Positions 27,475-35,676 of a stretch of DNA of 36,855 bases are shown in pieces (position 1 is the first letter of the stretch; every line of letters starts with the position of its first letter). This DNA is from Comamonadaceae bacterium (GTDB lineage: Bacteria; Pseudomonadota; Gammaproteobacteria; Burkholderiales; Burkholderiaceae_C). The notes under the pieces were generated by a model, which was given only the letters and a program-made list of their open reading frames with translations, searched no databases and was not told the origin of the DNA. The position numbers and the translations under genes are program-made. The stretch spans positions 1 through 36,855 of the forward strand of contig CANFLX010000027.1 of assembly GCA_947447985.1 (NCBI GenBank), written 5' to 3'.

Positions 27475-28221
27475 TTACATGTACATGCCGCCATTGACAT
27501 GCAACTCCTGTCCAGTGACATAGGCCGCCTGGGGTGAGGCCAGATACACCACTGCGTGGGCAATATCGGCGGGTTTTCCCAGGTGCCCCAACGGAATTTG
27601 GCCTTGCAAAGCGGCTTTTTGTTCGGGGGCCAATTCGGCCGTCATGTCGGTTTCAATAAAGCCGGGCGCCACACAGTTCACCGTGATGTTGCGTGAACCC
27701 AGCTCACGGGCCAAAGCGCGCGTCATACCCGCCACACCCGCCTTGGCTGCGGCATAGTTGGCCTGGCCTGGGTTGCCCGAGGCGCCAACCACGGACGTGA
27801 TGTTGATGATGCGGCCATAGCGCTGTTTCATCATGGTGCGCATGACCGCGCGGCTCATGCGAAAAACGCCTTTGAGGTTGGCATCCATCACCGCGTCCCA
27901 GTCCTCGTCTTTCATGCGCATGGCCAGGTTGTCACGGGTAATACCGGCGTTGTTGACCAGCACCTGGAGTCCACCCCACTCTTTGACAACGCTGTCTACC
28001 AAAGCATCAGCGGCTGCGCCATCGGTCACATTGAGAACGCGCCCGGCGCAGCCAGGAAATTCGGCGAGCGCCTGCGCCACAGACAACGCACCCGTCTCGG
28101 ACGTTGCAGTTCCGATGACGCGCAATCCCTTGCGCGCCAATTCAAGCGCAATCGCTGCGCCAATGCCACGGGACGCGCCGGTGACCAAAGCCACCTGGCC
28201 TTCAAAAACAGCTTCTGTCAT
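27475..28221 (-). CDS. fabG: 3-oxoacyl-[acyl-carrier-protein] reductase
   Basis: NADPH-dependent reductase of the first reduction step in fatty-acid elongation. The 248-residue short-chain dehydrogenase shows the cofactor motif TGASRGIGAA near residue 14, NNAGI near 89, and the catalytic residues: the serine in NITSVVGASG with the tyrosine and lysine in YAAAKAG. The C-terminus VTGQELHVNGGMYM is typical of FabG. Its ATG overlaps the fabD stop codon (ATGA, 28218-28221). The position in a fab cluster separates it from PhaB-like acetoacetyl-CoA reductases. Confidence 0.97.
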   Translation of the reverse strand: MTEAVFEGQVALVTGASRGIGAAIALELARKGLRVIGTATSETGALSVAQALAEFPGCAGRVLNVTDGAAADALVDSVVKEWGGLQVLVNNAGITRDNLAMRMKDEDWDAVMDANLKGVFRMSRAVMRTMMKQRYGRIINITSVVGASGNPGQANYAAAKAGVAGMTRALARELGSRNITVNCVAPGFIETDMTAELAPEQKAALQGQIPLGHLGKPADIAHAVVYLASPQAAYVTGQELHVNGGMYM

Positions 28222-29168
28222 GCCAGTGCTCCTTGGACTTCAGCCAAAGTGGCCGGGTCGAAAACTGCGAGCCCTGTCAACTCCGGGTCAATGCGCTTAA
28301 CCATACCCGCCAGTACTTTGCCCGGTCCGCACTCCACCAGATGAGAGATGCCGAGCGCCTTGATAGCTTGCACCGTTTCCACCCAACGCACCGGACCGAA
28401 GGCCTGGCGGTACAAGGCGTCGCGCACCTTTGCTAGATCTGACGCGACGGCCACGTCGATGTTGTTGATGAGCGCAATTTGCAGATTGGAAAACTCGACC
28501 TCGGCTAAGCGCTGCTGCAATTTTTGCGCGGCCGGCAGCATCAAAGAGGAGTGAAACGGAGCTGACACCGGCAGCAGCAGCGCGCGCTTGGCGCCGTTGG
28601 CCTTGAGCACTTCACACGCGCGGTCCACTGCCGCCTTGCTACCGGAAATCACGGTCTGTGATGGGTCGTTAAAGTTTGCGGCTTCGACCACCTCCTGCGA
28701 TCCAGCCCCGAATTCTTTGGTCACGTCCTGGCACAGTGCAGCGATGCGGGCCGCGTCCATGCCCAAAATGGCGGCCATGGCGCCCACGCCCACGGGTACG
28801 GCTTCCTGCATGGCTTGGGCACGCAGCCGCACCAGCGGCGTCGCCTGGGCCAAGGTCAAGGCGCCTGCGGCGACCAGCGCGGCATACTCTCCCAGCGAAT
28901 GGCCTGCAAGCACTGCGGGCGCAACGCCCACTTCCGACATCCAGACCCGGTAGGCTGCCACGCCCGCGACCAGCATCACCGGTTGGGTGTTGGTGGTGAG
29001 GGACAGGGTTTCTTTGGGACCTTCGTGGATCAACTTGGCCAGGTCTTCGCCTAAGGCGTCAGAGGCCTCCGTCAATGCGGCACGTACGACCGGGTGATCA
29101 CCCCAGGCATCGAGCATGCCGACCGACTGAGAACCCTGTCCGGGAAAAATAAAAGCGAATGGTTTCAT
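28218..29168 (-). CDS. fabD: Malonyl-CoA:ACP transacylase
   Basis: Moves the malonyl group from CoA to ACP to supply the two-carbon donor. The 316 residues include FIFPGQGSQSVGML at the N-terminus, the nucleophile Ser91 in GHSLGEYAAL, and the partner histidine near 200 in SAPFHSSLM. The ATG at 29168 gives the standard MKPFAFIFPGQG start. An upstream in-frame GTG at 29207 would add 13 unusual residues and is rejected. Neither has a clear ribosome-binding site, so coupling to fabH translation 44 bp upstream may matter. Confidence 0.97.
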   Translation of the reverse strand: MKPFAFIFPGQGSQSVGMLDAWGDHPVVRAALTEASDALGEDLAKLIHEGPKETLSLTTNTQPVMLVAGVAAYRVWMSEVGVAPAVLAGHSLGEYAALVAAGALTLAQATPLVRLRAQAMQEAVPVGVGAMAAILGMDAARIAALCQDVTKEFGAGSQEVVEAANFNDPSQTVISGSKAAVDRACEVLKANGAKRALLLPVSAPFHSSLMLPAAQKLQQRLAEVEFSNLQIALINNIDVAVASDLAKVRDALYRQAFGPVRWVETVQAIKALGISHLVECGPGKVLAGMVKRIDPELTGLAVFDPATLAEVQGALA

Positions 29169-29212
29169 AGCGTGTTGCGTAAAAGTGCAATCGTGTTGAT
29201 GGGCCACGTTGG

Positions 29213-30190
29213 CTAGAAATTCAGCAGCACCGCGCCCCAGGTAAAGCCACCGCCCACGCCTTCAAGCAGCAAGGTTTGGCCGCGCTGCACTTTGCCGCTG
29301 CGCACACCAAAGTCCAAGGCCAGCGGGATCGAAGCCGCAGAGGTATTGCCGTGCTCGCCTACGGTCACGATCACTTTGTCCATGGACAGCTTGAGCTTTT
29401 TGGCCGTGCTTTGCATGATGCGGATGTTGGCTTGGTGCGGAATAAGCCAATCGATATCGGTCTCGGTCTTGCCCGCTTTTTCGAGCACGGCATGGGCTGC
29501 GCTTTCCAGCACACCCACTGCCAGCTTGAAGACGGCCTGCCCTTCCATTTTCAAAAGGGGCACTCCCGCAATCGCGCCACCACTGACATGGCCAGGTACG
29601 CACAATAAATCCACATGTTTGCCGTCGGCGTGCAGGTCGCTCGACAAGATGCCAGGAGTGTCAGACGCTTCGAGCACCACGGCCCCCGCACCATCGCCGA
29701 ACAGCACACAGGTCCCGCGATCATTGAAATCCAGAATACGGGAAAAAATTTCTGCGCCAATCACCAGCGCGCAACGCGCGCTGCCGGCCTTGATCAAGGC
29801 ATCGGCCACCGTGAGCGCATAGACAAAACCGCTGCACACCGCTTGCACATCAAACGCGGCGCCGCCTGCGCACCCCAGTTTGCCCTGCAAGATACAGGCG
29901 GTAGAGGGGAACACCATGTCGGGTGTCGAGGTCGCGACGATGATCAAATCCACGTCTTGCGCAATACGACCTGCCGCTTGCAAGGCGTTTTTCGCCGCCT
30001 CGAGCCCGAGGTCGCTGCTGAAAACGCCCTCGGCTGCAAAGTGTCGCGCGCCTATGCCGCTGCGCTCAACAATCCACTCGTCGGAGGTCTCTATGCCCTT
30101 GGCTGCGAGTCGGCTGACCAGCTCCGCATTGGTGACTTTATGGGGGGGAAGGTAACTTCCGGTGCCGGTAATGCGCGAATATCTGCTCAT
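29213..30190 (-). CDS. fabH: 3-oxoacyl-[acyl-carrier-protein] synthase III
   Basis: Starts fatty-acid synthesis by condensing acetyl-CoA (or another primer) with malonyl-ACP. The 325-residue protein has Cys119 in [10 protein letters not shown], the histidine block IPHQANIRI near 250, and the asparagine in [10 protein letters not shown] near 282. The N-terminal [15 protein letters not shown] and C-terminal [10 protein letters not shown] are standard. The ATG overlaps the plsX stop codon (ATGA, 30187-30190). Nothing in the active-site blocks suggests a specialised paralogue. Confidence 0.97.
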   Translation of the reverse strand: MSRYSRITGTGSYLPPHKVTNAELVSRLAAKGIETSDEWIVERSGIGARHFAAEGVFSSDLGLEAAKNALQAAGRIAQDVDLIIVATSTPDMVFPSTACILQGKLGCAGGAAFDVQAVCSGFVYALTVADALIKAGSARCALVIGAEIFSRILDFNDRGTCVLFGDGAGAVVLEASDTPGILSSDLHADGKHVDLLCVPGHVSGGAIAGVPLLKMEGQAVFKLAVGVLESAAHAVLEKAGKTETDIDWLIPHQANIRIMQSTAKKLKLSMDKVIVTVGEHGNTSAASIPLALDFGVRSGKVQRGQTLLLEGVGGGFTWGAVLLNF

Positions 30191-31236
30191 GAGAGGGAGG
30201 GTGCGGCTTGGTCTGTGTCGTTGTGCACGCCCGCAAGAAGCGGGGCTGCGTGCGCGAGTCGCGTTTGTAAGCGCTCCAGCAAATTGTTTTCCACGGCATC
30301 ATACGCGCGCAGCAATGCGTTGGCGAAAGCCGCGGTATCGGCAGACCCGTGGCTTTTGATCACCACGCCGCGCAAACCGAGCAGCGCGGCCCCATTGTGG
30401 CGTCCGGGGTCAATGCGGCGTTTCAAAGACGAAAGCACCGGATAAGCGACAAGGGCCGCCAATTTGGTGAAGATGTTTTTGGAAAAGTCGGCTTTCAAGA
30501 AGCCCACAATCATGCTGGCCAAGCCCTCGCCCGACTTGAGCATCACATTGCCCACAAAACCATCGCAAACCACCAAATCCACGGTGCCTTTGAAGATATC
30601 GTTGCCTTCCACATTACCGAAAAAGTGCAAATCGCCCGCATTGGCGGCGGCACGCATCAGGTCGCCCGCCTCTTTGATGGTTTCGTTGCCCTTGATGATT
30701 TCGGAGCCAATATTGAGCAATCCCACGCTGGGCTGCGTCTTGTTGCTGGTGACCGACACCAGCGCAGAGCCCATCACGGCAAATTGAAGCAGTTGCACCG
30801 CAGAGCAATCGACGTTGGCCCCGAGGTCCAAGACGGTCGTGGCGCCACCCAAAGCATTGGGAATCTGCCCCGACAACGCGGGACGCTCGATGCCGTCCAG
30901 GGTTTTGAGCACATAACGGGCGATCGCCATCAAGGCGCCGGTGTTTCCCGCCGACACGGCGGCCTGCGCCGCGCCCTCTTTGACCTGCTGCACGGCAACG
31001 CGCATGGACGAGTCTTTTTTCTTGCGCAGCGCGACTTCGAGCGGGTCGTCCATGGTGACGACTTCGCTGGCGGCCAACAGCGTGGCTCTGGGGTGGGAAA
31101 AACCGCGCAAGGCTTCGGGCAGGCCGACCAAAATCAATGCAGCGTCGGGGCGTGCGTCCAAAAATTGACGGCAGGCCGGCAAGGTGACCGAAACGCCATG
31201 GTCGCCGCCCATGCAATCGACCGCGATGGTGATCAT
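30187..31236 (-). CDS. plsX: Phosphate acyltransferase PlsX
   Basis: Converts acyl-ACP to acyl phosphate, the donor used by PlsY in phospholipid synthesis. The 349 residues include [11 protein letters not shown] at the N-terminus, [12 protein letters not shown] near 95, [11 protein letters not shown] near 172 and [15 protein letters not shown] near 220, all family blocks. It is followed directly by fabH with overlapping codons. The spacer to rpmF contains a terminator, so only part of the rpmF transcript would reach plsX unless another promoter exists. Confidence 0.96.
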   Translation of the reverse strand: MITIAVDCMGGDHGVSVTLPACRQFLDARPDAALILVGLPEALRGFSHPRATLLAASEVVTMDDPLEVALRKKKDSSMRVAVQQVKEGAAQAAVSAGNTGALMAIARYVLKTLDGIERPALSGQIPNALGGATTVLDLGANVDCSAVQLLQFAVMGSALVSVTSNKTQPSVGLLNIGSEIIKGNETIKEAGDLMRAAANAGDLHFFGNVEGNDIFKGTVDLVVCDGFVGNVMLKSGEGLASMIVGFLKADFSKNIFTKLAALVAYPVLSSLKRRIDPGRHNGAALLGLRGVVIKSHGSADTAAFANALLRAYDAVENNLLERLQTRLAHAAPLLAGVHNDTDQAAPSLS

Positions 31237-31290
31237 GCGAGAGTGGCTTGCGCCGGAGTATTCAGGGGAAAAAGCACGCTCAGAAAAGAA

Positions 31291-31329
31291 AAAAGCCCGA
31301 CGCTACACGGGATGCAGCTTCGGGCTTTT
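31291..31329 (-). terminator. Intrinsic terminator between rpmF and plsX
   Basis: In the minus direction AAAAGCCCGA (31329-31320) pairs with TCGGGCTTTT (31300-31291) around a 19-base loop, and the T-rich stretch continues as TTCTTTTC. It is 15 bp past the rpmF stop codon and probably reduces, rather than stops, read-through to the fab genes. Confidence 0.8.
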
Positions 31330-31343
31330 CGCCTGTAAGCGAA

Positions 31344-31526
31344 TTAAGCTTCAGACTTGGTCTTGAGCACCTTGCGGCCACGGTAGAAACCGGTGGGGCT
31401 GATGTGGTGGCGCAGGTGGATTTCACCGGTGGTGGGTTCCACAGCGATGCCGGGAACGACCAAAGCATTGTGCGAACGGTGCATACCGCGCTTGGAAGGA
31501 GATTTCTTGTTTTGCTGAACTGCCAT
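31344..31526 (-). CDS. rpmF: Ribosomal protein L32
   Basis: Small protein of the 50S subunit. The 60 residues begin [20 protein letters not shown], the family start, and contain [25 protein letters not shown]. The zinc-binding cysteines of some L32 proteins are absent, as is usual in proteobacteria of this type. AGGAG lies 7 bases before the ATG. It has a promoter of its own at 31619 and a terminator after it, inside the otherwise conserved yceD-rpmF-plsX-fab order. Confidence 0.97.
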   Translation of the reverse strand: MAVQQNKKSPSKRGMHRSHNALVVPGIAVEPTTGEIHLRHHISPTGFYRGRKVLKTKSEA

Positions 31527-31547
31527 GGTTGGCTCCTGGTCAAAATG

Positions 31548-31610
31548 TACCGCGCAAAGCGCGCCACAGTCGGTTGGTGAGAACGCACTGGCATTCGGGG
31601 CCGCGCGGTA
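31548..31610 (-). promoter_or_regulatory. Structured rpmF leader
   Basis: TACCGCGC (31548-31555) and GCGCGGTA (31603-31610) are a perfect 8-bp inverted repeat that would close a 47-base loop covering most of the rpmF leader. The same GC-rich arm near the gene can instead form a local hairpin, CGCGC-AAA-GCGCG (31551-31563). The two folds exclude each other and end 15-20 bases before the ribosome-binding site. Confidence 0.45.
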
Positions 31611-31618
31611 AGCCTCTA

Positions 31619-31624
31619 ATTATA
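31619..31624 (-). promoter_or_regulatory. -10 element of an rpmF promoter
   Basis: A perfect TATAAT on the minus strand lies about 95 bp upstream of the rpmF ATG. The -35 region (TGGCTA at 18-bp spacing) is poor. Transcription would start near 31612, giving a leader of about 85 bases. Confidence 0.55.
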
Positions 31625-31659
31625 GCCCAAGCGAGCGCTAAATAGCCAGCCTGCGTTTG

Positions 31660-32202
31660 TTAGCCTTTGGGGAGCTTTAAGCCCACCAACGCGGCGAAGG
31701 GGTTGGGCTTGTCTTGGGTGTCCTGAAAATCAACATCGGCCACTTGCAATTTCACTGCCTGGGGGCACAACGCGTGCTTGGGCGATGCGGGCAGTGCCAT
31801 CAAAAGCTCATCTTCCACCAATTCCAGCAGGTCAAACTCAGCACTCAGCGCCAGCACGTCTTCCTCAGACTCCTCGTCCTCAAGCTCGGCTTGGGCCTCC
31901 GAGGCCACAAAGCGGAACTCCCGCGCAAAGGTCACCTCCTGCTCCACCGGCGCCAAACACCGCTGACACACCAGCGTGAGCCGGGTGTCGGCAGACAGTT
32001 GCAACCAAGGTGCCGACCCGCCCTCGGCCGCCGCACGCATTTCGCCATGGGCATGAAATTGCACCTGTGCGTCAAGAATCTCGCCTTGCTGAAAGTCCTG
32101 CAAGCGGTCAAAGTGCGAGAGCGGCTCGGCGCCATCCAAGCGGGATTCGGACTTGGCGAATTTCAAAATGGGGAGTTTGCGCAGGTTCAGGGTCGGCTTC
32201 AT
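31660..32202 (-). CDS. yceD: YceD family (DUF177) protein
   Basis: Member of the DUF177 family, needed for normal 23S rRNA levels in some bacteria and plants; molecular role unclear. The 180-residue protein has the conserved CQRCLAP segment near residue 80 and a second cysteine near 144 (HALCP). An acidic stretch, SEAQAELEDEESEEDVLAL, follows, and it ends with the typical NPFAALVGLK. It lies immediately before rpmF, the standard arrangement, and is divergent from maf across only 25 bp, so their promoters must overlap neighbouring coding sequence. Confidence 0.93.
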   Translation of the reverse strand: MKPTLNLRKLPILKFAKSESRLDGAEPLSHFDRLQDFQQGEILDAQVQFHAHGEMRAAAEGGSAPWLQLSADTRLTLVCQRCLAPVEQEVTFAREFRFVASEAQAELEDEESEEDVLALSAEFDLLELVEDELLMALPASPKHALCPQAVKLQVADVDFQDTQDKPNPFAALVGLKLPKG

Positions 32203-32227
32203 CGCTCCAGTGTAAGAGAATCACCGC

Positions 32228-32830
32228 ATGCAAACCCAACTTTCGCGCCCTCTGGTACTGGGCTCCAGTTCTGCCTACCGCCGCCAATTGCTGGAGCGCC
32301 TCGGGCTGCCCTTTACCGTGCAATCTCCCGGCATCGATGAGACCCCCCACCCCAGCGAGGCACCCGCTGCACTCGCCAGCCGCCTGGCATTGGCCAAAGC
32401 GCATGCGGTTGCGGAACAGTTCCCGGACAGTGTGGTCATTGGCTGCGACCAGGTGGCCGACCTCCACGGCGCAAGCCTGGGCAAGCCCGGCGACCATGCG
32501 CGCGCCACCGCGCAGCTGCAAAGCATGCGGGGCCACACCGTGGTTTTTCAAACTGCCATGGCCGTGGTGTGCCGCGCCACTGGCTTTGAAAGCCAAACCC
32601 TGGTGCCGGTGGTCGTGAAGTACCGCCAGCTGTCGGACGACGAGATTGACTACTACCTGCGCACCGAGCAGCCCTATGACTGTGCAGGCAGCGCCAAAAG
32701 TGAAGGCCTGGGCATCGCCTTGCTGGAAAGCATTGCCAACGACGACCCCACCACCCTGGTCGGATTGCCATTGATCCGACTGAGCGCCATGCTGCGCGCG
32801 GCGGGCGTGCCAGTTTTGGGCGGCTTGTGA
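32228..32830 (+). CDS. maf: Maf-like nucleoside triphosphate pyrophosphatase (YceF type)
   Basis: House-cleaning enzyme that hydrolyses modified nucleotides, with 7-methyl-GTP the known substrate of the YceF subgroup. The 200 residues show the Maf signature PLVLGSSSAYRRQLLERLG near residue 8, VVIGCDQVADLHG near 69 with the catalytic aspartate, and LGKPGDHARATAQL. C-terminal blocks are YDCAGSAKSEGLG and LVGLPLIRLS. Proximity to yceD-rpmF supports the YceF subgroup. The stop codon overlaps the GTG start of the next gene, so the two are coupled. Confidence 0.94.
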   Translation: MQTQLSRPLVLGSSSAYRRQLLERLGLPFTVQSPGIDETPHPSEAPAALASRLALAKAHAVAEQFPDSVVIGCDQVADLHGASLGKPGDHARATAQLQSMRGHTVVFQTAMAVVCRATGFESQTLVPVVVKYRQLSDDEIDYYLRTEQPYDCAGSAKSEGLGIALLESIANDDPTTLVGLPLIRLSAMLRAAGVPVLGGL

Positions 32831-33591
32831 ACGCCGCCCCGGGTCGCCTTTACTTGGTCCCAGCGCCGCTGGATTTCGGCTGCGCGCTGCAGAGCCATCT
32901 GCAAGAGTCCATGCCACTGGAGACGCTTCGCATCACTGCCACGCTGCAGCACTGGGTGTGCGAAAACGCGAAATCTACCCGGGCTTACCTCAAACGCGTA
33001 GGCGAAGTCCTGCCCCTGGCAGCGCCCATTCAGACCCAAACCTTGACCGAACTCCCCCGCGAGATCCACAAAAAGGGCGATCACCAAGGCGGCTTTGATG
33101 CCCGCCCCCTATTGGCCGCTGCCCTCCAAGGACACGACGTGGGTCTGGTGAGTGAAGCGGGCATGCCCGCCGTGGCCGACCCCGGTTCCTCGGTGGTGCG
33201 CGCAGCCCACCTGCTGGGAATCCCGGTGGTGCCGCTGGTGGGGCCTGTGTCCTTGTTGCTGGCTTTGGCCGCCAGCGGCTTGAACGGCCAGAACTTTGCA
33301 TTTGTCGGGTACGTGCCCAGCCAGCCGGCAGAACGGGCGCAACGCCTGAAAGCCCTGGAGAAACTGGCCCAGCAAACCCAGCAAACCCAGCTTTTTATTG
33401 AGACGCCCTACCGCAACCAGGCCTTGCTGGCAACTTTGCTGCAGACACTGCAAGCCAGCACGCGCCTTGCGACCTCCAGTGGCCTGACGCTGCCCGGCGC
33501 CACAAACCACAGCGGCGACATCAAGACATGGAAGGCCAAGGGCTGGGCGCTGGACAACGCCACGCCCACGGTGTTTGCGATTGGGGCTTAA
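32827..33591 (+). CDS. SAM-dependent methyltransferase, RsmI-like tetrapyrrole methylase fold
   Basis: A 254-residue relative of RsmI, which methylates C1402 of 16S rRNA. It starts GTG within the maf stop codon. The N-terminal LYLVPAPLDF is shorter than in true RsmI, and the key motif reads GLVSEAGMPAVADPGS where RsmI has a form of SDAGTPxISDPG. GPVSLLLALAASGLNGQNFAFVGYVP and FIETPYRNQALLATLL match the fold. This is the known second paralogue of the family, function undetermined, so I do not name it rsmI. Its stop codon overlaps that of the convergent peptidase gene. Confidence 0.88.
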   Translation: MNAAPGRLYLVPAPLDFGCALQSHLQESMPLETLRITATLQHWVCENAKSTRAYLKRVGEVLPLAAPIQTQTLTELPREIHKKGDHQGGFDARPLLAAALQGHDVGLVSEAGMPAVADPGSSVVRAAHLLGIPVVPLVGPVSLLLALAASGLNGQNFAFVGYVPSQPAERAQRLKALEKLAQQTQQTQLFIETPYRNQALLATLLQTLQASTRLATSSGLTLPGATNHSGDIKTWKAKGWALDNATPTVFAIGA

Positions 33592-34610
33592 CGCAGCACA
33601 GGCGCGGTGTGCATGGCGCGCGCCATGGACTCGCCCATCGATGCGCCAAAGCGCTTGACCAGCCGCTCCGCCACATTCTCGCGGCGGGTGTAGTCCACGA
33701 TGTCAGGCGCTTTGACGATTTCGCGTGCCACATAGTCCAGATTGCCCAGGTGGTCGGCCAAGCCCATTTGTACTGCCTGGTCGCCCGTCCAAAACAGTCC
33801 GCTGAAGGTCTCCGGCTTCTCTTTGAGGCGATCGCCCCTTCCCGCTTTGACGGCTGCAATGAACTGCTGGTGAATCTGGTTCAGCATGGCCTGGGCAAAT
33901 TCACGCTGCTTTTCGGTTTGGGGACTGAAGGGGTCCAGAAAACCTTTGTTGGGCCCCGCCGTCATAAGGCGCCGTTCTACGCCGAGTTTTTCCATGAGCC
34001 CCGTGAAGCCGAATCCGTCCATCAACACGCCAATGCTCCCCACCACACTGGCCTTGTCAACAAAAATTTGATCGGCGGCCACCGCAATGTAATAAGCGGC
34101 AGACGCGCAGGTTTCCTCCACCACCACGTACACGGGCTTTTTGTGCAAAAGCTTCATGCGGTGAATTTCATCGTTGATGATGCCTGCCTGCACCGGGCTG
34201 CCCCCGGGTGAGTTGACCAGCAATACCACGGCCTGAGCGCCGTCGTCTTCAAATGCGCTGCGCATGGAAGAAACGATCAACTCTGCGCTGGCTTCGCCAC
34301 CCGAGGCAATTTCCCCTTTAATTTCCACCACGGCGGTATGCGGGTGACTGGTGCCGGTGTTTTGCACACCGCCCTTGTCCACACCCAACCACACCAGTGC
34401 CGCAAGGAACACCAGCCACGCCAGTCGCAAGCCATATTTCCATCGCCTGGCGATCCGCTGCTCCTTCAAAGTTGCTTGCACCCATTGCTCTATGGCGGAT
34501 CGCTCCCACTGGACGTTGTGGGCTTCGCCACCAGCGGGGGGCGTCGAGCCAGAGGCTCCCTGCTTGGGCGCAGCACCGTGAGATTCAAGAGAAGGCTCTG
34601 TGGAGTTCAT
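33588..34610 (-). CDS. S49-family membrane peptidase (SppA-like)
   Basis: Probable inner-membrane signal peptide peptidase. The 340 residues have a hydrophilic N-terminal part, a membrane helix at about 60-77 (GLRLAWLVFLAALVWLGV), and a periplasmic S49 domain. LLVNSPGGSPVQA near 130 and VVEETCASAAYYIAVAAD near 165 with the likely nucleophile serine are visible; DKASVVGSIGVLMDGFGFTG follows with the candidate lysine. The nucleophile motif has Ala-Ala where SppA has Gly-Gly. It starts 4 bp after the Rieske gene. The single-domain form is half the size of E. coli SppA and common in many bacteria. Confidence 0.9.
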   Translation of the reverse strand: MNSTEPSLESHGAAPKQGASGSTPPAGGEAHNVQWERSAIEQWVQATLKEQRIARRWKYGLRLAWLVFLAALVWLGVDKGGVQNTGTSHPHTAVVEIKGEIASGGEASAELIVSSMRSAFEDDGAQAVVLLVNSPGGSPVQAGIINDEIHRMKLLHKKPVYVVVEETCASAAYYIAVAADQIFVDKASVVGSIGVLMDGFGFTGLMEKLGVERRLMTAGPNKGFLDPFSPQTEKQREFAQAMLNQIHQQFIAAVKAGRGDRLKEKPETFSGLFWTGDQAVQMGLADHLGNLDYVAREIVKAPDIVDYTRRENVAERLVKRFGASMGESMARAMHTAPVLR

Positions 34611-34614
34611 GTGA

Positions 34615-34986
34615 TTACGCTAGTGGCTGAAGATGGGGAGAAGTATGCCATCGCACCACGCCACCGTCTTCACTCAGGTCAATTTTTACCAAGGCGCGGC
34701 GACAAGGGCCCGCTACACAGCGTCCTGTCGTGGGATCGTAGAGCGCGCCATGGGTGGCACAAATGATCCATTGCCCACTGTCATCAAAAAACCGGTTGGG
34801 TTGGTAATCCATCTCCATCGCCACGTGGGCGCAGCGGTTCAGATAGGCCTGCACCTGCCCTTCAAAGCGAACGGCAAAGGCCCAGCAGCTCTGTCCCTGG
34901 TAGACCACGTCAAAGGGCACAGCCAGGCCACCATCGACCAAATCACCGGAGTTGCACAAGGCAATGCGTTGAAATTCAGTGTTCAC
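34615..34986 (-). CDS. Rieske [2Fe-2S] protein
   Basis: A stand-alone Rieske ferredoxin-like protein of 123 residues. The cluster ligands are visible as CAH (NRCAHVAMEM) and CATH (IICATHGALYDPTTGRC), with about 20 residues between the two pairs. It has no signal peptide or membrane segment, so it is cytoplasmic and not the cytochrome bc1 subunit. It starts with GTG at 34986, after an AAGG run at the end of gph. Its partner reductase or oxygenase is not in this window; the position between gph and the S49 peptidase is seen in related bacteria. Function remains open. Confidence 0.9.
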   Translation of the reverse strand: MNTEFQRIALCNSGDLVDGGLAVPFDVVYQGQSCWAFAVRFEGQVQAYLNRCAHVAMEMDYQPNRFFDDSGQWIICATHGALYDPTTGRCVAGPCRRALVKIDLSEDGGVVRWHTSPHLQPLA

Positions 34987-34995
34987 CGTCAGACC

Positions 34996-35676
34996 TTAGG
35001 CGTTCTCTTGCATCCATTGGTGCAGCTGCGTCGCCGAATGCGCCACAAACAGGGGATTCAAGGCCTGCAGGGCGCCCACATCGTGTGCACCATAGCTCAC
35101 ACCCACCGACGCGCAACCGGCGTTGAGCGCCATTTGCAAGTCGTGGGTGGTGTCTCCCACCATGAGCGTGCGCTCGGGCGGCACATCCAGCTCGGCCATC
35201 AGCTCCAAGAGCATGCGGGCGTCGGGTTTTCCTGCGGTCTCGTCGGCGGTGCGCGAGGCATGGAAGACGTTTTTGAGCTTCACGTCGCCCAAGGCCTGGT
35301 TCAAGCCCCAGCGGCTTTTGCCGGTGGCCACGGTCAAGAAATGCTGGCGTGCACGCAATTCGTCCAGCATCGCCAGCACCCCGGGGAACAGGGTGATGTC
35401 GTTTTGGTGCAGTGAATAGTGGTGCTTGTAGCGCTCTCCAAGCAGCGGGTATTTTTCTTTGGGCACATCTGGCGCAGCGTGGGCCAGGGCCTGCATCAAG
35501 CCCAGTCCGATCACATAGGAGGCATCCTCGTCACTGGGCACGGTACCGCCCGCGTCGCCCACCGCCAACTGAATACAGCGGGTAATGATGGCGGTGGAGT
35601 CGAACAAGGTGCCGTCCCAGTCAAAGGCAATCAGATCAAAACGGCGTGGGCGGGGGGAGGCAGACATCAGATTCAT
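34996..35676 (-). CDS. gph: HAD-family phosphatase, phosphoglycolate phosphatase-like
   Basis: Phosphatase of the haloacid dehalogenase superfamily, 226 residues. Motif I is AFDWDGTLFDS (about 18-28) with the nucleophile aspartate, motif II VATGKSRWG near 117, the motif III lysine is in ETAGKPDARML near 150, and motif IV is VGDTTHDLQMA near 172. Phosphoglycolate is the usual substrate of this subgroup but cannot be proved from sequence. The ATG at 35676 overlaps the rluC stop codon (ATGA), which decides it over an ATG three codons later. The pairing rluC-gph is common in betaproteobacteria. Confidence 0.88.
   Translation of the reverse strand: MNLMSASPRPRRFDLIAFDWDGTLFDSTAIITRCIQLAVGDAGGTVPSDEDASYVIGLGLMQALAHAAPDVPKEKYPLLGERYKHHYSLHQNDITLFPGVLAMLDELRARQHFLTVATGKSRWGLNQALGDVKLKNVFHASRTADETAGKPDARMLLELMAELDVPPERTLMVGDTTHDLQMALNAGCASVGVSYGAHDVGALQALNPLFVAHSATQLHQWMQENA

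Noticed and set aside
34085..34135. Loss of catalytic function in the S49 peptidase because Gly-Gly after the serine is Ala-Ala
   Set aside because: The serine, the candidate lysine and the rest of the S49 fold are present, and small-residue changes at this position occur in the family, so inactivity is not supported.
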